DNA of 64,000 nucleotides from Breviolum minutum Mf 1.05b.01 (GCA_000507305.1 DF241433.1:1-64000), one strand, 5' to 3'; positions 23,281-34,831 are shown, numbered from the stretch's first letter. The notes: a model not told the origin generated them from the sequence alone. Numbers and translations: made by a program.

Positions 23281-25615
23281 CACTGACCATTATCACTGAC
23301 ATAATCAAAATCATAACGACCATTGCAATAATCATCATACTCGATGTTCGTCATCATCAGCATGATGATGATCATCATCATTGACATTTCTGGCACCAAG
23401 GTCCAAATGTGTTGCTTGTGTACGTAGTATGCTTCTTTTCGGCAAAAAGAACCTGTCTTCCAAAATAAACTATGCTCACGATAATAGAAAGTGAAGACAC
23501 GGCAAACCAGTCAGCATGGTAAAGATACACTAAACCGCAAGAGCCACAGGAGCCAGAAATCAAAAAGGCACACAAAAGCCAAACATTGCAGAAACAAAAA
23601 AGCCACAGAAGCCGGAGAATCCAGGGACAAAAGCAAAAAAGTAGAACGAAGCCAACAAGACAACTGTAAAAACATCACCTCCTCCATTCTCAAATCCCAA
23701 AAAAGGAGAAAGTATTCCACTACCCCTACTCTTCCAGGTACTTGTACTTAATTTCAAAAACATAACAAATGGCCTTCAATTCTCCAAGTGACATTCAGAT
23801 CCGTTGTGAGCTCCTTCAGACACGACAAGACGTCGACATCATCGTTGGGAAGTGAGGTTTTGAAGGCACCACTGCCTGGCATCTCCTCCATCAATGTAGG
23901 ACGGCCTCACAATGCAGAGCTGCTGTTGGATGAGTTTCGTGAAAAATGATCGAAATTTGATGATATATGATCTATAAGACGGTGTGTACATGTGCTACAA
24001 TAATATGTATTTGATTATTTCATATCTATAGTATCTATACCAATATGTACCGTATACATATATGTGCTATGAATTGCTATTATATGATATTTGCGTGTGA
24101 ATCGAAATCATCATTCAAGCTACAGTTTAGTTAACTAGTTGGGATGTCGACAAAAAGACGGGTGAAATTTGAAACATGTTACACTTCCCTAGTTTCTACA
24201 TGGTTCTACCTTTACCCCAAAAAATCTCAAGCAGCAACTGCAACTTGAGATCCTTGCAGAGTTGTGGCTTCCAAGAATCAAATAGAAAAGCTTTTAGAAT
24301 CTGACTTGCTGTCCTGGCCTTTTGCGGCCAATTGTGCACGCTTTTGCTCAAAGCGGCGCCACATTTTACTGTCTTCCATTCGAACGACCTGTGTCACCTC
24401 CAGTCTTGTTGGCATGCCATCACTTGTTCGATCTCTTGTAGCCTTATTCTTAAAGGTCAAATCCATAAGCTTCTGAATCTTCCCACGATCTTCATTGGAC
24501 AACTTGATTTTTTCATCAAAATCCTTGTCCAAGTCTTGGTTCTTCCAATATGAGGGAACGCCAATTGGAACCTGAACCGGTGGCCCCACGTCCGGACTAT
24601 CTTTGCCTGCATCTTCCCAGGCACTTGGAAGCTCGACAGTCCGCTGTGGTGTTTCACGTTTCACCTTGCGAAAGGCTTTGGATGCTGCATCTGTTCTCTT
24701 GGAACGGCTATGTTTGGGATCATCCGACCACACAGTCTCAGGCTTGTGTGAGAAATGCTTCAACACTTCCCAGTTGATCTTGGTACATTTAGAGAAGAAG
24801 TACACTCGATAAGGCACACTTAACAACAGCAAGGTACAAAGCATAAAGATCCCATAGTTCATCCACCAGGGTCTCGCATGGCTATTATCCGTGCCTTCTC
24901 TTAGCACGACCATCACATGGCTTTTGTGATGACAACTAATGAGATGTGCTGAATCTTTGTCCTGGTGTGTGTCCTTAGTATTTTCCTGGAAAAACCTCTG
25001 CTTCTCGTTCTCCAAACGTTGCTCCTCATGGTCGTCAGTGGGATGATATTCCAGGGGCATTTCACACAACAAGAACAGTTGATCAATTGGTTTCTTCTTG
25101 TTCGACTCCAAGTCCTCGTGCTCCCCATCGTAGAGCAAGTGAAACATAGCAAGCATTTGTTCTGGTGAAAGAGTTTCATCAACAAAGCCTTTAATGTCAT
25201 ACTGTGTCGTAGCTCGATGAGTGTTCACTCTTTCCTTCTTCTCGTGTTCTTGGCCATCCTTATCTTTCCAGCGCTTTGTCTCATAGTGATAATTTTGGAT
25301 AGTCCACTGGATCTGAGGCTCTGCTGCTTGCAACTCTTTCACATAGGCTTGAAAGTCGAGCTCACTCATGATCCAATAAAGGTATTTGGAGGTCTTGCTT
25401 TTACACAGAGTGTGCATGATATAGAACCAATAGAGCAAAATACCGATAATGAGCGCGAAGATCCCTAACCCATCTTGATTGTCCATAACATTGGCCCACT
25501 GCACTAGAGCTCCAAAGATGGTCAACCCAGCACCAAGAACTCCACTGAAAGCGACGCAATAAGCCGCTGCATCCAACTTTTCTTTCTCACCATTTTCCAT
25601 GGCGTGAGCTATCAA
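21536..25615 (-). CDS. TMEM151-like membrane protein fused to PARP catalytic domain
   Basis: Exons 24319-25615, 23793-23905 and 21536-21937 total 1812 nt (603 residues) and close in phase; intron 1 has a GC donor, intron 2 GT. Residues 1-290 resemble the TMEM151 family: two hydrophobic segments (about 19-40 and 50-70), QNYHYE at 107-112, THRA at 132-135, and a third segment at about 252-275 after RPWWMNY. Residues about 355-430 (YWKNQDLDKDF, KLMDLTFKNKATRDR, RMEDSKMWRRF) match the strand that opens PARP domains in protist proteins. The H-Y-E triad is present: H476 (YLFHGS), Y509 (GAGAYMAE) and E581 (REFVVFDD), which predicts an active ADP-ribosyl transferase, with a tankyrase-like C-terminus (YPEYVIIY). 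ATG 25615 opens the frame; M6 is an alternative start. A membrane-anchored PARP is inferred. Confidence 0.85.
22187..22880. repeat. Large (CAAA)n / (GGAA)n purine-biased tract
   Basis: About 300 bases of CAAA and CAAG steps are followed by about 300 bases of GGAAGGAAAGAAA steps, returning to CAAA. The plus strand has almost no T across the tract. It lies in the last intron of the TMEM151-PARP gene. The three Leu/Phe-rich open frames of over 250 codons on the minus strand are artefacts of the repeat. Confidence 0.95.
23000..23285. repeat. GTTGCT run and (GAT)n microsatellite
   Basis: GTTGTTGCT words at about 23018-23065 are followed by an almost perfect ATG/GAT run at 23199-23281. Both lie in the same PARP intron. 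Poly-His, poly-Met and poly-Gln frames here are artefacts. Confidence 0.9.
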
Positions 25616-25694
25616 ACTCTGAAGGGATAAGTGTGAAAAAACATGAAAAGGCTGTTTCCTAAAATTCCGGCGTCAGCAAAGCGTGTTGCATCAG

Positions 25695-26041
25695 GGGGTA
25701 TGATTCGAGGTATGTTTCGGTATGATTCGGGGTATGATTCGCCGTCGCTTGTTTACTGTCTACACAAATATACCCTTGCTTCGCCGGCGGAGCAGCTCCC
25801 ACAGCTTATTTTTGAAGGGGCCGACTGGGCCATGGTTTAGGTATACTAAGGCATTCTGCTGACATTGTCTGACACAGAAACTGGACGCAGGATTTGACAG
25901 CAACTGGACTAGATCATCACGACTTGCCAATTCAATAAAAACAAATGGATGTTTCAAAACATGGCTTTAAAATCACGGGTGTGATTTGTGGTATGATTCG
26001 CGGGTATGATTCGGGGGCATGATTCGGGGTATGATTCGAGG
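25695..26041. repeat. Two clusters of GGTATGATTCGGG
   Basis: Imperfect copies of a roughly 13 bp unit occur at 25695-25748 and again at 25977-26041, about 80 and 360 bases upstream of the TMEM151-PARP start codon. The intervening 230 bases are unique. Confidence 0.7.
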
Positions 26042-28703
26042 AAATGCACTATGCATGCGGTCATTTTTTTTTAAAGCTCTGTTCCAAAGATCAAGCCAAA
26101 CAGCGTCAAAAGAAAGGCTCCGTTAAACGTGGTCCAATCGAACCAATCCAATCAACATACGCTACTCCCATGGCAATCCTTTGTCAATTCACATTTCACC
26201 ATGTGCACCTTTCAACTCCAGTCGCAGCTCCAGAGTGCCTCGGCGGACTGTCAACATGGCTCTTATTTGAAGCGGTTCGTATCATGATGCTATGCAAAAG
26301 CGTGATTATAATCAAATTATCATGATCTCAACATGATGTATGTTCATCTACCAATCATATTATGTGCATGTTTATACACGTACTAGAATGAATCCATAAG
26401 ATTCTTACATGGTATTACCATCTTAATCTTATCATCGATTCCAACGATTTCACAATGGAATCAAGATATGTCTAGGTATGCCATACTCTGCTGTAGGAAT
26501 GCCTGGAAAACGCGTTCAAACAGAAAGTTCAACTTCCAATTTGTGGAGGCTAAAAGCTGGATGGGAGCTGTTTTTTGTTCACTGGCAAGGTAAAGATCTA
26601 CAGAAGAAAGCTGAAACCTCTATGTATGTTTCCTGTCTGAAACATCCTTGAATCAAAAATAAGACTGTGAAGAAAAAGATGAAATCATAGCAAATGGCAT
26701 ATCATAGGTAGGCGTGGCTGCGCTGTTTCTTTCTCGACATTCAGAACTTTTGGTATTTGGGGTTTCATTCTCAGACGTTATGGAACGGTGTGGGTTTCAT
26801 GATGTTTCATTCTCCCTTCCTGAGACCAACACCACGACACACATGACTCGGAAGGACGCGAGATTGTCTGCCATCGCAGTGGTGGCTGTGGTCGCAAGAA
26901 CATGCGTTCGCTTGACAGCCAGTTCGATAGAGGTTCATTGACGTCGTGACATCGCATTAAAAGCTGCAATATCTGACAGTCATTCTCAATCGTGAGTTTA
27001 TTCCATTGGAAAAACGATTCTATGACGTTGGTGCATTGCGATAATTTTGGTCCATTTTGGCATCTCAACCATCTTCTGCCGATGCGCCGTCTGGAAGGTA
27101 TAAGGACCTTTATGTGCATCGCTGTTCATCTCTTTTCAAAAGGCGACTGTGCGCAAGTGGCAGCAGGATGTCACAAAAAGAATACATGCAATCCAACCCC
27201 CGTTTTGCCTGCTTGTTTGTTTCAGAATAAATGAAATGCATGCAATTTCAAGTCAGAACACCCAGTGCATTCCTTCTTAACACCTGGTACTCCTGAAAAG
27301 AAAGGTCACCACAAAGTGTGTATGTTTTGGTGCTCATTTGAATGCTAATCAGACTTCAATGAGCTGAAATACGCGTAGTCTTGTTCACATTTTATCTTCC
27401 GCACGGCAAGCGCCCAAAAATTGAACGGAAAACAGCAGGTGGCACATCCCCACTCAGTGACGCCAAGGTGCCCCGGCAAGCACTGATACTCTGTGCCAAG
27501 TTAACACTGAGGCCCAAAAAAATCCCAGACTTGGTTCACCCGGGTGAAGGATGGAAGGCTTTGGAACTTGGAAAATGGTGAGGAAACCCAGCTTTGGACC
27601 ATCCTTTTTTGAGCCTCACTATGGATCAGCTGCCCATGTTTGTCACTGTCCCAGCGACATCTCGGGTTCCAGCTATGGCAAAAAATAACGTAAGGCAGAC
27701 AAATTGCAATGTGTGAGAGAGATACACACATGTTGCTTTCTGGAGCTTGATGACCTACTAGACATACCATCAAAAAAAATGTTGGGTTCTTGAAAAGGCT
27801 GGATTGTCACTGAAACAGTCTCATAGTTGCAAGTGGTCCACCATTGCGCAGGACTTGCTGTTGCCTTTTGCACATGGCAATGGCCATGCGGAAACTGCTT
27901 TGCTTCCGGCGTCGCCGCAGAAGCCTGCAATACAACGAGCTGGCGCAAACCACCCGTGAAAAGCGATGGCTTGTTGGTAGAGTCTTCCCCAAATCACAAA
28001 TCCGTCTATGAGTCTATGAAACAGGAAACGACCAAACAAACTCAAGCAATCACAGCCTTCTAGGCCGGGAGAGGCCAAGCCCAAAGCATTGGCATTGCTT
28101 TCATACAGCCTGAAAAACCAGGTTCAACCAGTTGTGTTTTTTCAATCTTTTTTATGGATGTGAATACCTATCCACATTGTCACTACCACATTTCGATACA
28201 TTTAATTGATGTGAAGTACACTGGACTTGAGAGGATAGCAAGCTGGCAAGACTGGTAAAGTTGTTGTTTCTGGAAAAACTGTTTCGCGCAAGTCAATTCA
28301 TACATGTCAAGTCAGAAACATGAGACGCAGTATGATGACCTGAAGTAGAGGCTCAGCTATGCCGCCCCTTCGATAGTGCCAAGCCTAGGTTACCCAAACG
28401 AACCAAATCCCGGCTCCGTTGTCAGAACAACAACGGATGGACCCAGTAGCTGATTCTTGTGGATTTGCCCTTGTTGAACCATTCAGACCGTTATTCCTGG
28501 GAAACGTCAGCCAATCAATTTTGCCACATGTCAGTGTTCAAGTTCCACCTACAGTATTCTCTTGGAGGATAGATGGTGAGGTCAAGATGCCAAGTAAGTT
28601 GTATGTGTATGTAATTCTGTGCATTTGTACATGCATACTGTAACGAAGAAAAATATTGACCTCATAGTAACAACGCTATATCCTCAAGCTATGTTTGGAT
28701 ATA
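26042..28703. other. Weak minus-strand exon candidates only
   Basis: Protein-like minus frames occur at about 26795-26945 (TSIELAVKRTHVLATT and a hydrophobic stretch) and 27830-27950 (GSKAVSAWPLPCAKGN). I cannot fix their boundaries or join them. Otherwise I see nothing. Confidence 0.25.
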
Positions 28704-29246
28704 TCAGGAGTAACACCCACTTGGACGTTTGGGAAGTTCAGAGATTCTGCGCAACCCCCTGCTTTGTTGAAAAACTACCAGTAGTTGGTTGACTGATGGC
28801 CTCTGCCATATATTGAGCTGATTTAGGGACAGGACTCGTATGGGCAGCTGCACCAGCAGCACGGCGGAGGCACCAGCAAATGCAGCTAAGATGGTCTTGG
28901 ACACCTGAAGGGAATTCAAAGATATTCAAAGAGCTACACCTCTTCCGTAGGTCTCCGTACTCTGACCATGTATTGACAGAAGAGATCAGAAGTGGATAAA
29001 CGTTTGTGACGTGAATCACCATATCTCATGGTTCTAAACACACCTATTTGATTATATATGTACGTATATATCAATGTATCCAGCGTGTTCATATACAACG
29101 TATCTAAGTGTACCTTGTTTTGTCCTTACAGTGTCTACACTCATACATTTGCGTCAATCCAAGATCCTGGCGGTCTTGTCCGACTCTGGGGAATCGAAAT
29201 CTCCCAGTTCATCTGCGCGGACATCCGGGGGAAAGGATCGTGGATC
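28704..29246 (-). CDS. Unidentified gene: acidic exon plus single-helix exon
   Basis: Exon 29154-29246 follows a TTTTTTAG acceptor and reads DPRSFPPDVRADELGDFDSP, an acidic soluble segment. About 250 bases downstream, after CTTCAG, 28704-28904 begins VSKTILAAFAGASAVLLVQL, a single hydrophobic helix. The two are presented as one gene from order and strand only. An upstream frame at about 29310-29400 (SSRGSRSLYPRSFRMLRR) may be another exon. No family is recognised. Confidence 0.35.
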
Positions 29247-29307
29247 CTAAAAAACCGCCATCTTTTTCCGTGAAATTCAGGCGTAAGTTAAAGGTTCCTT
29301 CCAAGAA

Positions 29308-30909
29308 CTAGAAAGTTGATGAGATGATACAGCAGACGTCAGGCGGCGTAACATGCGAAAAGACCTTGGATACAATGACCTTGATCCTCGAGAAGACACA
29401 GATGCTGGATGTAGTGCAATCCATGAAAGTGGTGTCAACATTGACATTTTCAATAAGGTTTGGTTCTTTATCTAAAAAAGAACCACTCGACAACCAGTCC
29501 AAACATCATCCGAATATCACAGCTTGCAACATTCGCCTAGGTGGAGCTGCTTTGCTGCCAGTGACATGTAGCTGGAACGACCTTGGGAGGCAAACTCTGA
29601 GTGTTTTCAATAATTCTATCTTGATTTCAACCATCCAACCATACAAGGGCAGATTCACACCAAGTTTTCTCTTTCAAGTGCTCACTGGTGAAGCCTTTTG
29701 CAAGGCATCGAATTTCTTTGCCTCAAAGTTGGTCTCCAAGCGCACTTCTGGCGGATGAAACCATCAAAAATGGAAGCAAGTTCACCGTGCTTGGAATGGC
29801 AAAATATTTCAAAAATGAGCTGCTGCATCTGGAAAATGAGCTGCAGATGCCCAAAAAATGTACAAGACCACCCAAGCATGAAAAGTTCTGCAGGGAGCTG
29901 GAGCTCAGTGGCCAAGCTCTGTGAACCTGGAAGGAGCGACAACAGGATAGCCTTATTGGAGGACCTAACTGATTGGAGGTATTGAATAAGATGGAAGTCT
30001 ACTCTCATCTGTGAATCTACCTGTGTCATCCTATATCTACCCGTCCCTGCATTCTCTAAGTACTATTTGGCCGCGAATCCTACGCTATCTTTGAGATCAT
30101 ACTAAAGAGGATTTTTTCATGCAAACAAGTAGCTTTGCGTTGGGCGAATGGCTTTTCGCAAAGCTGCCCTCTCCACCACCAACATTGAATTCGAAGCTGA
30201 ATCTGCTTTCCGTTGGCTCGATGCATTCCTGGGCGCATGTTGCCAAAGTAATCCAAAAATGCTGATTGAAATCTGGGTGTTAAGTTGAAATACTTTTGTA
30301 CTCATCGGATGAAGCGGGAATGCAAATTTAAAAGGGTTTTAAATTCAAATTAAAGTCCTTCTGATTGACTACATGTGTGTCACCTTCTGTGTAGGTATGA
30401 ATATGAATGTTGGACCTTGCATTTGTGGAACTAGCAATGAAATGTAGGAGTAAATTCAAATTCCTGCCACCGGCAAATTCTAGGAGCGCCTTTTGCCTTG
30501 TGCCGTATCGTGCCTGCCGCTTCTACCTGGAACACTCTTGGAGTGGCCCAGTTGCTTCGAAATGGTTCCATGCCAGGTAGCCCACAACTATCTCAGGGCC
30601 CCAGAGATCGCGTGAAACACATTCAGGTGGACAAAATACACGGACNCAACTAGAAACTGCTATAATATTTGAATTCATCTCTGCTCTCAGTGACCATGTC
30701 CAAAATCCAAATTTTATCTGAGAAATGCTCCACAAAGGTAAAAATTCGAATCTTTGTCTTTCCTGCTTGTGAAAACAAAGGTTGGATCAAAATATGAATG
30801 CTGCCCTCATGGCAATGCAATACCAACCAAGAGAAGCAAAAGGTCAAAATTCAAATCTAAATCCGAATAGGATTTGATTTCCTGCCTTATTTTTTTGTAC
30901 AGTTGAACG
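29308..30909. other. No firm gene
   Basis: Both strands carry open frames at 29320-29760 without convincing exon borders. An isolated N lies at 30646. The minus frame at 29682-29980 is protein-like in part but unassigned. Confidence 0.3.
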
Positions 30910-31245
30910 TTAGCAGCTTGCTGCAAAACATTTCAGCTTGGTGTCCAAGAAGTTCTTCGTCTTGCAGCAGGAATTAGCACCTAAGGTAAGAGACACGCAC
31001 CGCAACTTCTGTTTGTGGGAGGCACCCAACGGTTTGCCCACAGCAAGTGGTATGAATGCATCAAAACGTTGTACATTAGTTCCATGGCGATCTGAGAGTC
31101 TCACTTGTGCGATATGGGTACTGACCATCTGTCAGCTCATCACATCGTCTATAGCACTTGCCCAAGGAAAACTCCTCGTTCACCAGGCAAGTGCCAGGTT
31201 TGTGCGGGCATCCATGCCCCGCTTCATCACCAGAAACGTCGTAAC
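30910..31245 (-). CDS. Cysteine-rich domain, last two exons
   Basis: Exon 31105-31245 encodes CPHKPGTC, then LGKCYRRCDELTDGQYPYRT. It joins exon 30910-30980 (ANSCCKTKNFLDTKLKCF, stop) by a GT donor and TTAG acceptor, phase 1, with GTG repeated on both sides. The combined order C-x5-C-x11-C-x3-C-x15-CC suggests a disulphide-bonded extracellular or lumenal module. The pattern recalls cysteine-rich modules I associate with dinoflagellate surface proteins, but I cannot name a family. The 5' exon(s) may lie in or beyond the gap. Confidence 0.5.
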
Positions 31246-31995
31246 CTCAAGCTGCGGAGCTACTATCAACCAATCCAGCATGTTCATAATGTTTTTTCAT
31301 ATTTTTGCTAGTATCAGATCGGAATGCCAAGGGAAAGCTCTTGGAATCTTTCAGCATGTGTTTCTCAAGTCGGTTCAGTCAGGTCATCACCCAAAATCAA
31401 GGAGCCTTCACAAGGCACGAGGAGGCCAACCTGCACAATTGGTCTGTTTCAACCAAATACGACTAGTGTTTGGAAACCACTTAGTATGAGGATGAAGATT
31501 ATGCACATGACATTCTAATGCATTGTACAGATTACAAAGTCATTACGAGACATCGACCTGCAGGTCAACAATAATTTAAACAACTCATGCATTGACTCGA
31601 AAATGGTTTTGACCACAAATGGCTTCGTGATTTGCACTTTGCGCCTTGCCCCTAAAGAAGTCCTCAAAGCCCTTGGATTTCGCGCACGAGAATGCGCTCA
31701 AACGCACTGGAGCCTGTCATGCCGCATGATGTCACGGCCTGTGACTTGAAAAAGACAGGAACATGATCCCCAAGAGCAAAGAAGCATCCACAACGTCTCG
31801 CATCTCACATTATATTCTGATGATATCTGATGTAGTCTGCGTGCCTTACACTACAGGGGAAAAATGTCTTTTGTGCAAATGCCTGCAACTCTCTTCTCCA
31901 CTTTGGCCTCTAATGTATATCATCAAAGGAAGTTTAGTGGCAAACTTCCGATATACGAACTTTTGGGTAGCCTGACAGGAATAGTAGTCCTAGCA

Positions 31996-32793
31996 NNNNN
32001 NNNNNNNNNNNNNNNNNNNNNNNNNNNNNNNNNNNNNNNNNNNNNNNNNNNNNNNNNNNNNNNNNNNNNNNNNNNNNNNNNNNNNNNNNNNNNNNNNNNN
32101 NNNNNNNNNNNNNNNNNNNNNNNNNNNNNNNNNNNNNNNNNNNNNNNNNNNNNNNNNNNNNNNNNNNNNNNNNNNNNNNNNNNNNNNNNNNNNNNNNNNN
32201 NNNNNNNNNNNNNNNNNNNNNNNNNNNNNNNNNNNNNNNNNNNNNNNNNNNNNNNNNNNNNNNNNNNNNNNNNNNNNNNNNNNNNNNNNNNNNNNNNNNN
32301 NNNNNNNNNNNNNNNNNNNNNNNNNNNNNNNNNNNNNNNNNNNNNNNNNNNNNNNNNNNNNNNNNNNNNNNNNNNNNNNNNNNNNNNNNNNNNNNNNNNN
32401 NNNNNNNNNNNNNNNNNNNNNNNNNNNNNNNNNNNNNNNNNNNNNNNNNNNNNNNNNNNNNNNNNNNNNNNNNNNNNNNNNNNNNNNNNNNNNNNNNNNN
32501 NNNNNNNNNNNNNNNNNNNNNNNNNNNNNNNNNNNNNNNNNNNNNNNNNNNNNNNNNNNNNNNNNNNNNNNNNNNNNNNNNNNNNNNNNNNNNNNNNNNN
32601 NNNNNNNNNNNNNNNNNNNNNNNNNNNNNNNNNNNNNNNNNNNNNNNNNNNNNNNNNNNNNNNNNNNNNNNNNNNNNNNNNNNNNNNNNNNNNNNNNNNN
32701 NNNNNNNNNNNNNNNNNNNNNNNNNNNNNNNNNNNNNNNNNNNNNNNNNNNNNNNNNNNNNNNNNNNNNNNNNNNNNNNNNNNNNNNNNNNNN
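31996..32793. other. Assembly gap (798 N)
   Basis: An unbroken N run. Translated frames across it carry no information. The right edge starts with GAAACTTCCGCCCCC, a sequence that recurs near 61476, so the gap probably sits in a dispersed repeat. Confidence 0.99.
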
Positions 32794-33187
32794 TGGAAAC
32801 TTCCGCCCCCGGCTTGTCCGGGTACTACTGGTATAATATAATACATATTCTTTCACCATCATATGCCCCTGTTCTGTTGTCAGCAATGCACACTGTGGGC
32901 CTCACCATTCGTCAACAAGGAGCATTTCTTGTAGCAAAGTGTGCCCAAAAGTTCCTCCACTGCGCAAACGCAGCTTTCTTTACAGAAGCAATCAGCAATC
33001 AAACACTCTGTGGCACTGGCAAGCTTCCGTGAGTGGAGTTTCCGAGAAGTCCGGGTATGGTATTCGGTATGGTGCTAACAAATAATTTCACATATTTTCA
33101 CAGTGTACTACAGTGCAAGTATATGTGGGTGCGGATAGTGCATGTTTGTCATATCTTTTCCTAGGCCATTGTTGCGCAGAGGAGTGC

Positions 33188-33667
33188 CTACAGAAAACTT
33201 GAAGGGCACCAGGAAACCATGCCACACAAAGAATGAGTTGAATTCAAGATTTTAGATGATTTTAGTATTTTAGTCAACTCCACAGTTATATACTTGCATG
33301 CATACACATCTCTCCCACATCTCTCCTCATCGTGTGCACAAACATTGCCATCCAGGAGGTTTTCAGGTCGTGCCAATGGATCTGTGGAGTAGATCTTTAC
33401 GTCCTGTCGCTTGGACCATGCTGGTATCTTGCATAGCTTCAAACGCTTGATCCTTGAAGTAATGAGAAATGAAATCAGCCAAAATATCTGGCTGCCTGTG
33501 AAAAGTCCCACAAAACGCTACAGATATAGCTGAAAGGTATTCAGTCAGGAATAAATTGGCAAAGATTCCTTCAAAGACAAGCGATAGATCAGTAGCACGT
33601 GTCCCATTTGCAGTCATCTCCTTGCCGCCAGTCAAGTCGTTCACAGACCCAATCCTGACAGTTGACA
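33188..33667 (-). CDS. Unidentified fragment, paralogue of 20.75 kb exons
   Basis: Exon 33188-33403 (DVKIYSTDPLARPENLLDG, then CAHDEERCGRDVYACK) follows a CGACAG acceptor. A short upstream exon ending near 33629 (RIGSVNDLTGGK) shares the nucleotide core GATTGGGTC...GAACGA...CAAGGAGAT with 21226-21252. The C-terminal end at 33188 is uncertain because a GT donor follows YAC. Function unknown. Confidence 0.35.
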
Positions 33668-34269
33668 CATCGCTGTATGTCAACATGGCGCATCATGGAT
33701 GAGAAACCGAGGCAAGCCGCTTGTCTGGCAACAAGCCATTGGAGGATTGGTGAGGCGCAGGTGTTGATGACTCCTGAAGTGCAGATCTGAAGGAGGGAAG
33801 GTTGATTGAAAAGTGTGCCTGATGTTTCTGCATGCTGCATCATTGAACCCAAGAAAACCGATCTCAATCACCAAGCTTCGGAATAAGACTGACTTGAAAT
33901 GGCACCTCCTGTTTACAAAATACTTCCCAGGGGCATATGGCCTATGGGCTTCTGGCATGACTTATCACATACTTAACATGCTTATCACCACTGGGTCTCT
34001 CTACAATTCACCTGACACTGAAGCTTAGTACCATGGATATTGCGGCTTGTGCTTGTTGGCTCCGTGACGGTCTCCCACGCATCAGGATAGATTCCACTCT
34101 TCTGCTGTGTTGCGACGAGATCCTAAGTTGATGAAGTTGCTCGTCCACTCATCACGTGCATTTTGAACTTGTAGGATACTTGTGGACATGCAGACAGCAA
34201 AGCTACGTCTCAACGTTCTCACCAGGGTATGGTGCCTCCAGCAATGTCTTCATCAGGTGTCACTTTCTG

Positions 34270-34580
34270 TCAAGCTGCGCTGCTCTGCATGTTCCAGCTG
34301 CGGCTGCAAAAAGCCATCACAGCTGCTACCGCAAAGGCACCAAAGATGATTCTGGCAGCATACGGTTTCATCAGTTGAAGGAGAACAAAGACAAAGGCAA
34401 CACACCAGCCATCCCTAAAAAAGTCTTTGGGAACAAAGCTAAATAAAAAACACCGAGCTGAAACCACGGAAAATACTACCACGACAAGAATGGCCTCCTC
34501 CAAGGCCATGGTCTTCCTTCTTCATCAGAGGACGTGCCAACGTAATCCTCTAAGTCAACCAATTTCTCTACCTTTCGAGC
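34270..34580 (-). CDS. Unidentified membrane protein, two exons
   Basis: Exon ending at 34507 reads RKVEKLVDLEDYVGTSSDEE, then GRPW, with a GC donor. After a TTTTTTAG acceptor at 34415, DGWCVAFVFVLLQL...RIIFGAFAVAAVMAF gives one or two hydrophobic helices. The inferred intron is 92 nt and phases match. Alternatively ATG 34509 could start a hydrophobic frame directly. A TTGGCTCAAG word lies upstream at 34822-34831. No family is recognised. Confidence 0.4.
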
Positions 34581-34821
34581 GGTGATCAAGCATGAAAAAA
34601 TGAGGTAAGACATGAGACGTGGTGACGTGATGGATGAGACATGATCCGACCCTCAATCGTATGTGATATTTTCGCTTGCAACAAAGCAAAAGTGTCAAAG
34701 TCCATGTCTTGTTCCTTATGATCAACTTGCAACATCTGCCTGAAGCGCGGGCGTGTAAGTTCCCATGACCGCGAGGACTGGATCAAATCTGCTCAGCGAG
34801 ATCCTTTGGACTCTGTTGGAC

Positions 34822-34831
34822 CTTGAGCCAA
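34822..34831 (-). other. Second candidate spliced-leader relic
   Basis: The minus strand reads TTGGCTCAAG, the same 10-mer as upstream of 14-3-3. It lies about 250 bases upstream of the acidic membrane-protein exon. Chance is not excluded. Confidence 0.2.

Noticed and set aside
29324-29758. Plus-strand frame of 144 codons
   Set aside because: No recognised motif and no exon signals; a minus frame over part of it is equally protein-like.
30938-31489. Plus-strand frame of 183 codons
   Set aside because: Antisense to the cysteine-rich exons, whose splice phase and motif are convincing; no domain on the plus strand.
31864-32886. Frames of about 300 codons on both strands
   Set aside because: Almost entirely X residues from the N gap.
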